NCBI GenBank assembly: GCA_937873165.1
Contig: CALMVH010000283.1
Span: 1 to 5,423, forward strand
Length of the DNA: 5,423 bases
Source: an uncultured Rhodospirillales bacterium
GTDB taxonomy: Bacteria > Pseudomonadota > Alphaproteobacteria > CALMVH01
Reading direction: 5' to 3'
In this document: in pieces, positions 1 to 5,423 of the stretch
Layout: each line of letters starts with the position of its first letter
Numbering within the stretch: the stretch's first letter is position 1
Notes under the pieces: model-generated
Seen by the model: the letters and a program-made list of their open reading frames with translations, nothing else
Databases searched by the model: none
What the model was told of the DNA's origin: nothing
Translations under genes and position numbers: made by a program

Positions 1-106
1 CAATGAATCAGCTAAGCCGCTGACCGGCAATCATCCAATTGGGTCCGGAGCCTAGGTTACTATGTAGCGCAACTGCTTGTCAGGTTTATCGGGGCGATTG
101 AGAATA
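1..106. other. Downstream noncoding stretch after dnaE2, AT-richer than the operon
   Basis: No gene is supported here. The stretch is visibly less GC-rich than the operon. It holds several short palindromes (CCAATTGG 35-42, TCCGGA 44-49, CCTAGG 51-56) and a 4-bp stem GCCG/CGGC (16-19 with 25-28). None makes a convincing terminator for dnaE2: the stem is short and no T-run follows on the minus strand. Transcription termination probably lies beyond the left edge or is Rho-dependent. Confidence 0.5.
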
Positions 107-3100
107 TTAATGAAAACTCCTTGGCATGGGGACCAGTTTTCCACCACCGAACTCGGCCAAGTTGCGGGGTTTCAGGTCCATGTCTACGGCTTCGGTCAGC
201 ACGGATAGCTGGCCAGTGATGTCGGTCAGGCTGCGGCAGATTACGTGGATGATCTCGGCACCCGGCTTGTCGGCCTTCTCCAGCTGGCCCTCGACCAGCA
301 GGGCGCGACCGGTCAGGACCGTGCGGCGGTTGGCGGCGTAGAGGTCGGGGAAGATCACGAGGTTGATCGCGCCGGCCTCATCCTCCACGGTCAGGAACAT
401 AACGCCCTTGGCGGTGTCGGGGCGCTGGCGCACCAGCACGATGCCCGCGACGGAGACCAGCGCGTGGTGCTTCAGGGTGGGCAGGTCGGCAGCTGTCACG
501 AGCGGGTAACGCCGATTCGGCTGCCGTTCATCGCGCCAGTGCTCGCGCAGGAACTGCATGGGGTGCGCCTTGAGCGACAAGGCGAGGCTGCCGTAGTCCT
601 CAGCCACGTGCTCGCCCAGCCGCATCGGGGGCAGGTGGAGGTGGCTGTCGTCCCGCTCGCCTTCGAGGCTGTCGAACAGCGGCAGGGGCGAGGGCTCCAG
701 CGCCTTGACCGTCCACAGCGCCTGCCGCCGGTCGAGGTCCAACGACCGGACGGCGTCGGCATGGGCCAGCGGCTCCAGTTCGGTGCCGGTCAGGCCCGTG
801 CGCCGCCACAGCGTGTGCATGTCGGGATAGCCGTTGCCGCGCCGGGCGATCACTGTGCGCGCCGTGCCCTCCCGCAGGTCCTTCGCCTGCCGCAGGCCGA
901 GGCGGACGGCGAAGCCGCCGGGCGCCGGTTCCAGCATGCAGTCCCAGTCCGAGGCGTTCACGTCCGGGCCGCGCACTTCGATCCCGTGCTCGCGCGCGTC
1001 GCGCACGAGGGGCGGGGGGGCGTAGACGCCCAGGGGCGGGCTGTGCCGCCGCGCGGCGCATAACACGGCCGGGTAGTGGCGCTTGATCCAGGCGGAGACG
1101 TACACCAGCAGCGCGAAGCTGGCGGCGTGGCTTTCAGGAAACCCGTAGGTGCCGAAGCCCTCGATTTGGCGGAAGCAGCGCACCGCGAACTCCTCGGGGA
1201 AGCCGCGCGCGACCATGCCCGTGACCATCTTCTCGCGGAACGTGTCGATGATGCCGACCTTCTTGAATGTCGCCATGGCGCGCCGCAGCTGGTCGGCCTC
1301 GGACGGGGTGAACCCCGCCCCGACGATGGCGATCTTCATCGCCTGTTCCTGGAACAGCGGCACGCCCAGCGTCCGCTTCAGCACCTCGTCGAGGCCGGGC
1401 GGATGGCTGGGCTTCTCCAGCCCGTCGCGGCGGCGGAGGTACGGATGCACCATGTCGCCCTGGATGGGGCCGGGGCGCACGATCGCGACCTCGATCACTA
1501 GGTCGTAGAAGGTCTTGGGCCTGAGGCGCGGCAGCATGGTCATCTGGGCGCGGCTTTCCACCTGGAACACGCCCAGGCTGTCGGCGCGGCTCAGCATCTC
1601 GTACACTGCCGGGTCTTCCTTCGGCAGGCTCGCGAGTGTCAGTGTCCGGCCATGGTAGCGCCGGATCAGGTCGAAGGCGCGGTGCACGCAGGTCAGCATG
1701 CCGAGCGCCAGCACGTCGACCTTCAGGATGCCCAGCGCGTCGATGTCGTCTTTGTCCCACTCGATGTTGGTGCGGTTGTCCATCAAGGCGTTCATGATCG
1801 GGCAGAGTTCGGCCAATGGGCCTCGCGTCATCACGAAGCCACCCACATGCTGCGACAGGTGGCGCGGGAAGCCGTGCAGTTCGGAGGCGAGGTCGAGCGC
1901 CAGGCGCAGCGTCGGGTCGTCTGGGTTCAGTCCCTGCTCGCGGGCGCGCGCCTCGTCGATGGCCTCGTCGCCCCAGCCCCAGATCGAGTTCGACAGGCGT
2001 TTGATCGTGTCCGCCGACAGGCCGAGCGCCTTGCCGACATCGCCGATGGCGCTGCGCGAGCGGTAGCGGATCACGGTCGCGACGATGCCGGCACGGTCGC
2101 GCCCGTACTTGCCGTAGATGTACTGCATCACCTCCTCGCGGCGCTCGTGCTCGAAGTCCACGTCGATGTCGGGCGGCTCGTTGCGGGCGGTGGAGATGAA
2201 GCGCTCGAACAGCAACTCGGTCAGTTCCGGGCTGACGGAGGTGATGCCGAGGCAGTAGCACACGGTGGAGTTCGCCGCAGAGCCACGCCCTTGGCAGAGT
2301 ATCCCCTGGCTCCGGGCATGGCGGACGATGTCGTACACGGTCAGGAAGTACGGCTCGTAGTTCAGCTGCCCGATCATCTCCAGTTCGTGGCTGATGCCTT
2401 GCCGGATCTTGTCGCTGATGCCGTTCGGAAAGTACTCGCGGTTACGCGTGCCCTCCCAGGCGAGACGGGCCAGTTCCTCGGCCGGGCTGCGTCCACCCTC
2501 GGTGACCTCGTGCGGGTACTCATAGCGGAGTTCATCGAGGCGGAAGCGGCACTGGGACGATATTTCCAGCCCGCGCGCGAGTGCCTCAGGGTAGTCGCGG
2601 AACAGCCGCGCCATCTCCTCCGGCCCTTTCAGGTGACGCTCGGCATTGGCGTGCAGCCGCCAGCCCGCCTGGTCGATGGTGCAGCCCAGCCGCACGCAGG
2701 TCAGCACGTCCTGCAAGGGACGGCGGCGGGGTACATGGTAGTGTACGTCGTTGGTCGCCAGCAACGGGACGCGCGTGCGGGCTGAGAGGTCGGCCAAAGC
2801 CGCCAGACGCTGCCGGTCGTCGCCGCGATAGTAGTGCACTGCGGCCAGCGACAGGCGCTCGCCCAGCGCGGCGCGGCATCGCAACAGGAACGGCTCGAAG
2901 CTGGGGTCCAGCACCGGGCCGGGCATTGCCGCGAACAGCTGCCCCTCGGCATGGGCCAGCACGTCGGGCAGGTCCAGCCAGCACTCGCCTTTCGGCGCGC
3001 GACGGTTGCCGAGCGTCAGCAGCTGCGACAGGCGGGCATAGGCGGCGCGATCGGTCGGCCAGCACAGCAGGCTGTTGCCGGCGCGCAAGGTCAAGCGGCT

Positions 3101-3295
3101 GCCGACGATAAGCTGGATCTCCTTGCCACAGGCCGCGACATGGGCGCGGACGACGCCGGCCAACGTATTGCTGTCGGTCACGGCGATGGCGGCGATGCCG
3201 AGTTCCACCGCGCGTTGCACCAGTTCCTCGGCATGGCTGGCGCCGCGCAAGAAGCTGAAATTGCTGGTCACCGCCAGTTCGGCGTACCGGGTCAC
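107..3295 (-). CDS. dnaE2: DnaE2 (ImuC), error-prone C-family DNA polymerase III alpha subunit
   Basis: This is the translesion polymerase of the cassette, which copies damaged DNA with low fidelity. It has 1062 residues, the usual DnaE2 length and shorter than the replicative DnaE. The N-terminal PHP domain (about 1-260) opens with YAELAVTSNFSFLRGASH and includes TDSNTLAGVVRAH and TNDVHYH. The polymerase core has QGRGSAANS (335-343), the catalytic PDIDVDF with D376 and D378, a third catalytic Asp D527 in ILKVDVLALGML, VIEVAIVRPGPIQGDMVHPY, and GVPLFQEQAM around F648. A helix-hairpin-helix region lies near 795-830 and an OB fold at about 947-1022 (VSVAGIVLVRQRPDTAKGVM onward). The GTG start at 3295 overlaps the imuB TGA as GTGA, with GGA 8 nt upstream; an in-frame ATG at 3319 would add 8 residues. 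The frame remains open to 3988, but that part lies inside imuB and is not DnaE-like. Residues 749-762 are unusual (see findings). The stop is TAA at 109-107. Confidence 0.96.
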   Translation of the reverse strand: MTRYAELAVTSNFSFLRGASHAEELVQRAVELGIAAIAVTDSNTLAGVVRAHVAACGKEIQLIVGSRLTLRAGNSLLCWPTDRAAYARLSQLLTLGNRRAPKGECWLDLPDVLAHAEGQLFAAMPGPVLDPSFEPFLLRCRAALGERLSLAAVHYYRGDDRQRLAALADLSARTRVPLLATNDVHYHVPRRRPLQDVLTCVRLGCTIDQAGWRLHANAERHLKGPEEMARLFRDYPEALARGLEISSQCRFRLDELRYEYPHEVTEGGRSPAEELARLAWEGTRNREYFPNGISDKIRQGISHELEMIGQLNYEPYFLTVYDIVRHARSQGILCQGRGSAANSTVCYCLGITSVSPELTELLFERFISTARNEPPDIDVDFEHERREEVMQYIYGKYGRDRAGIVATVIRYRSRSAIGDVGKALGLSADTIKRLSNSIWGWGDEAIDEARAREQGLNPDDPTLRLALDLASELHGFPRHLSQHVGGFVMTRGPLAELCPIMNALMDNRTNIEWDKDDIDALGILKVDVLALGMLTCVHRAFDLIRRYHGRTLTLASLPKEDPAVYEMLSRADSLGVFQVESRAQMTMLPRLRPKTFYDLVIEVAIVRPGPIQGDMVHPYLRRRDGLEKPSHPPGLDEVLKRTLGVPLFQEQAMKIAIVGAGFTPSEADQLRRAMATFKKVGIIDTFREKMVTGMVARGFPEEFAVRCFRQIEGFGTYGFPESHAASFALLVYVSAWIKRHYPAVLCAARRHSPPLGVYAPPPLVRDAREHGIEVRGPDVNASDWDCMLEPAPGGFAVRLGLRQAKDLREGTARTVIARRGNGYPDMHTLWRRTGLTGTELEPLAHADAVRSLDLDRRQALWTVKALEPSPLPLFDSLEGERDDSHLHLPPMRLGEHVAEDYGSLALSLKAHPMQFLREHWRDERQPNRRYPLVTAADLPTLKHHALVSVAGIVLVRQRPDTAKGVMFLTVEDEAGAINLVIFPDLYAANRRTVLTGRALLVEGQLEKADKPGAEIIHVICRSLTDITGQLSVLTEAVDMDLKPRNLAEFGGGKLVPMPRSFH
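3292..3295 (-). other. GTGA stop/start overlap, imuB to dnaE2
   Basis: The dnaE2 GTG start (3295-3293) shares bases with the imuB TGA stop (3294-3292). It sits right where DnaE2 homology begins (VTRYAELAVTSNFSF), which supports this start over the upstream ATG at 3319. Use of GTG and only a weak GGA upstream suggest dnaE2 translation depends on ribosomes arriving from imuB; that dependence is inferred. Confidence 0.8.
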
Positions 3296-4797
3296 GCAAA
3301 CATTCCATGCAGGTACCATTGCGGCGGGCAGTCCGGCTGGTACGGCCCGGCGCGGTAGACCCAGTAGCGATGCCCGTGCTCGTCCTCGACACGGTAGTAG
3401 TCCCGGTAGGGCACGGTCTCGCGCCACCACTCGCCCTCGATGCGCTCCGGGCCATCGGCTTGAACGATGCGATGGACCTGTCCGCGCCAGCGCAGCAGAG
3501 ACGGCGGCTCGTCGGGCAGCATCGCCACCGCCTCGACCAACAGGGGGTGCGGCAGCATGCGCAAGGGACGGCGGCGATCGGATTGCCAGCTGTTCGGCGC
3601 GCCGCGTGGCCGTCCCGACCGGGGCAGGACCGCGCGCTCTGGTATCCAGCTTTGCTGCGGCAGCAGGCATCGCACGGCATCCGGTCCAAGCTTGTTTGCC
3701 AGGCTGTCCACTAGCCCGGCGAGATCGGTTTTGCGTGCCCCGGCTTGCTCCAGGTCTTCCTGGCGTTCCGGCATGCGGTCGGTGCGTGTAGCGTGCAGCG
3801 CCATCGCCTCGATGCCGAAGCCGGGATCGAGGCAATCTAACCGTTCGGCCAGCAGCCGCAGCAGGGGCTTCGGCTTGTTGACCGGCGCGGAGGTGCCAAT
3901 GGACAGTCGGCCGGTGTTCCCATCCACATGCCACCACACCAGATCGGCGCTGCGCAGGCCCCGTCCGTCCTGCCCAAGCAACTCGCATACTTGTTCGACA
4001 AGGCTGCGCGTTATGGCGGCTATGTTGTCCGGGCTAGAGATCGCCTCCGCAAAAGCCTGCCGGACCGCGTAATGCGGTGCCGGGCGGCGCGGGCTGAGCG
4101 GCTCGTCCAGTTCGCCCAGCGCTTGGTCAAGGCGTTGCAGCACGCCCGCGCCGAACCGCTTGCCGAGGGCTGAACGCGGGATGGCATAGAGATCGCCGAT
4201 CCGGCGCAGGCCCAGGCGTTGCAAGGTGGTCCGGTGTTGGCCGAATAGGCGCAACGCGGCAACGGGCAGCTTCGCCAGGGCGGGACGGGTTTCAGCTTCG
4301 GGAACGATCGTGACCGGCCCGCTAAGATATCGTGCTGCGGCCCAGGCGGCGCCCGGCGTGCTTGCCACCCCGGCATAGGCTTCATAGCCGATGCGGCGTA
4401 GCGACGATGCCAGACCCAATGCCAGCGCCTGTTCGCCGCCGAACAGATGCGCGCAGCCGGTGATGTCGAGGAACAGGCCGTGCGGCGGATCGAGGCTCAC
4501 CAGCGGTGTATAGCGCTCGCACCAGTCGGCCATCGCCTCCAAGGCCTTAGTGTCGCGGGCCGGATCGGCATCCCAGGCTTCTAGCGCAGGCTCGACGGCG
4601 CGGGCATCTGCTAGGCGCATGCCCTCGGTCACGCCTGCCTGCATAGCCCGGCGGCTGGCGGAGACGATCGTAAGTCCACCCTGTTCCTTGGCGATGGTCA
4701 CCAGCACCTGTCCGCGCAGGCCAGGATGATGGCGCACCAGCCAGTCGCAGGCGAAGCGTGGCAGGTAGACTGCCAGATAGCGCGTGTCGCGCATCAT
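3292..4797 (-). CDS. imuB: ImuB, inactive Y-family polymerase-like hub protein
   Basis: ImuB is a DinB/UmuC-related protein that does not polymerise but recruits DnaE2 and ImuA to the sliding clamp. The 501-residue length is usual for the family. The N-terminal Y-family (IMS) part runs from about residue 7 to 150 and includes SLDPPHGLFLDITGCAHLFGGE-like sequence around D103 and D111; the Asp-Glu pair of active Y-family enzymes is Asp-Pro here, and the N-terminal metal-binding Asp motif is replaced by LAVYLPRFACDW. The little-finger-like region follows, then QEDLEQ (346-351) near where the clamp-binding motif is expected, then SWIPERA. The C-terminus (WRGQVHRI, GPERIEGEWW, RDYYRVEDE, WYLHGMFA) is the conserved ImuB tail domain. 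The chosen ATG at 4797 overlaps the imuA TGA as ATGA; a second ATG follows at 4794. GGCGGGGG at 4807-4800 is a weak ribosome-binding candidate. A TTG at 4827 would add 10 residues and is less likely. Confidence 0.95.
   Translation of the reverse strand: MMRDTRYLAVYLPRFACDWLVRHHPGLRGQVLVTIAKEQGGLTIVSASRRAMQAGVTEGMRLADARAVEPALEAWDADPARDTKALEAMADWCERYTPLVSLDPPHGLFLDITGCAHLFGGEQALALGLASSLRRIGYEAYAGVASTPGAAWAAARYLSGPVTIVPEAETRPALAKLPVAALRLFGQHRTTLQRLGLRRIGDLYAIPRSALGKRFGAGVLQRLDQALGELDEPLSPRRPAPHYAVRQAFAEAISSPDNIAAITRSLVEQVCELLGQDGRGLRSADLVWWHVDGNTGRLSIGTSAPVNKPKPLLRLLAERLDCLDPGFGIEAMALHATRTDRMPERQEDLEQAGARKTDLAGLVDSLANKLGPDAVRCLLPQQSWIPERAVLPRSGRPRGAPNSWQSDRRRPLRMLPHPLLVEAVAMLPDEPPSLLRWRGQVHRIVQADGPERIEGEWWRETVPYRDYYRVEDEHGHRYWVYRAGPYQPDCPPQWYLHGMFA
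4794..4797 (-). other. ATGA stop/start overlap, imuA to imuB
   Basis: On the minus strand the four bases ATGA hold the imuB start (4797-4795) and the imuA stop (4796-4794). Such overlaps usually mean that ribosomes finishing the first gene restart on the second, which would link ImuB output to ImuA. The overlap is seen directly; the coupling is inferred. Confidence 0.85.
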
Positions 4798-5423
4798 TGC
4801 CCCCGCCAGATCGTGGAAGCTTTGCAAGTTGCGGACGCTGCGCGTCCGCCTTTACAGCGCAGCAGATCAACCTGCCATGCCTCGCCCGGCACCGGGCGAA
4901 TGTGCCAGCGCGTGACGCCTGAGGTCAGTCCCTCTATCTTCCAGGACAGCAGGAAGCCGGTCACACCGCCGCATTCCGCCGCCAGCTGCAGGCGACGGGT
5001 TGCGGTAAGATCGAAGCTTTCCAGTTCCGCCACGACCGCGCGCAGGCCCGGCCAGCGCAGCGCTTCCTCCATCGCCCACAGCCCGTCGCGGCTGGATCGC
5101 ACCTCGACATGGACAAGGTCCGCCGGGCCGATGCCGAAGGGCTGCAATCCCGGCATGTAGAGATCGGGAGCGGTGCTGATCCAGATCACCGGACCGTGCG
5201 GCAGCCTTGTCAGCAGGGCAGCGAGAAACCCGCGCGCGGCCGTATTGTCGTCGGGGTGGGCATAGGCCGCGGGGGTGCAGGCCAGGGGCAGCCCGGGCGG
5301 GATCGGCATGTCGGGCGCGGTCGCGGCGAGGCCGGAGGGCTCCACAACCTCCCGGGCGACGAGGCCCGGATAGCTCTCGCCCGCGCGCGCCTCGACCGCG
5401 AGGCCCAGCAGGCCGAAGCCGAC
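4794..5423 (-). CDS. imuA: ImuA, RecA-like accessory protein of translesion synthesis (5' end outside window)
   Basis: This is the C-terminal 209 residues of ImuA, the RecA/SulA-like partner of ImuB and DnaE2 in damage-induced mutagenesis. The frame stays open to the right edge, so the true start is not visible; a GTG at 5345 is only an internal possibility. Numbering from the edge, recognisable family signatures are GPVIWIST followed by DLYMPG (about 78-92), LWAMEEALR (115-123), DLTATRRLQLAAE (138-150), VTGFLLSW (about 155-162) and VDLLRCKGG (185-193). No Walker A loop is visible in this part. The gene ends at a TGA (4796-4794) overlapping the imuB start. The last 16 residues after the KGG motif (RAASATCKASTIWRGQ) do not resemble the usual ending, which I recall as having a Ser-Trp and an acidic Asp-Ala-x-Gly-Arg-Leu stretch; a hairpin sits exactly there. 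Identity rests on motifs plus context. Confidence 0.88.
   Translation of the reverse strand, partial: VGFGLLGLAVEARAGESYPGLVAREVVEPSGLAATAPDMPIPPGLPLACTPAAYAHPDDNTAARGFLAALLTRLPHGPVIWISTAPDLYMPGLQPFGIGPADLVHVEVRSSRDGLWAMEEALRWPGLRAVVAELESFDLTATRRLQLAAECGGVTGFLLSWKIEGLTSGVTRWHIRPVPGEAWQVDLLRCKGGRAASATCKASTIWRGQ
4831..4849. repeat. Perfect 8-bp inverted repeat with 3-nt loop at the 3' end of imuA
   Basis: On the plus strand GCGGACGC (4831-4838) and GCGTCCGC (4842-4849) are exact reverse complements separated by TGC. In the mRNA it forms a GC-rich hairpin in the last codons of imuA, starting 34 nt before the imuB ATG. There is no following U-tract, so it is not a standard intrinsic terminator. 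It may be a chance palindrome in GC-rich coding DNA, a REP-like dispersed element, or a structure affecting imuB translation. Only one copy was noticed in this window. Confidence 0.7.

Noticed and set aside
112..141. Inverted repeat GAAAACT (112-118) with AGTTTTC (135-141) as a terminator
   Set aside because: It lies inside the last dnaE2 codons, the stem is AT-rich with a 16-nt loop, and no T-run follows, so it is too weak to call.
245..1063. Plus-strand open frame of 272 codons opposite the dnaE2 3' region
   Set aside because: It is a mirror frame of the DnaE2 OB and HhH coding region with no recognisable domain or convincing ribosome site.
1134..2261. Second minus-strand frame of 375 codons inside dnaE2
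   Set aside because: It is an Arg/Ala/Pro-rich shifted frame within the intact DnaE2 catalytic core; no coding evidence of its own.
1652..2785. Long plus-strand open frame of 377 codons opposite dnaE2
   Set aside because: It is antisense to a strongly conserved polymerase core; GC-rich codon use leaves few stops on the opposite strand, and the translation has no recognisable domain.
3296..3988. N-terminal extension of the dnaE2 reading frame by 231 residues
   Set aside because: It lies wholly inside imuB, is low-complexity Arg/Ala/Pro-rich as expected for an out-of-frame GC-rich shadow, and DnaE2 homology starts exactly at the GTG at 3295.
3292..4827. imuB starting at the TTG at 4827
   Set aside because: The ATG at 4797 forms a classic ATGA overlap and begins right before the conserved RYLAVYLPRF segment; the 10 extra residues overlap the imuA tail and show no family similarity.

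Overview
The window is almost entirely one minus-strand operon of GC-rich DNA (about two thirds G+C by eye). It carries the SOS mutagenesis cassette imuA-imuB-dnaE2 (dnaE2 is also called imuC). The three-gene order, the protein sequences and the composition point to an alphaproteobacterium. The ImuA and ImuB wording looks closest to sphingomonads and relatives, but that placement is from memory and only moderately sure. Whether the locus is chromosomal or on a plasmid cannot be told from this window.

Layout, read in the direction of transcription from high to low coordinates. imuA enters from the right edge with its 5' end outside the window and ends at 4794. imuB (4797-3292) starts inside the imuA stop codon through an ATGA overlap. 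dnaE2 (3295-107) starts inside the imuB stop codon through a GTGA overlap. Positions 1-106 are a short, more AT-rich downstream stretch with no gene I can support. No tRNA, rRNA, insertion sequence or CRISPR array was seen. The cassette's promoter, where a LexA site would be expected, lies beyond the right edge.

How the genes work together, from knowledge of the family: ImuB is a catalytically inactive Y-family polymerase relative that acts as a hub, contacting the sliding clamp, ImuA and DnaE2. ImuA is a RecA-like accessory protein. DnaE2 is the C-family polymerase that does error-prone synthesis across damage. The tight overlaps suggest translational coupling and co-production of the three proteins.

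I do not see an undescribed system here. The points worth a second look are: (1) a short patch in DnaE2 (about 1010-1051) where a normally well conserved segment is replaced by Arg/Pro-rich residues, mostly through apparent A-to-C and T-to-G changes, which may be a sequence error; (2) a perfect 8-bp hairpin in the last codons of imuA just before the imuB start, next to an unusual, short ImuA C-terminus; and (3) a poor match to the clamp-binding motif in ImuB.
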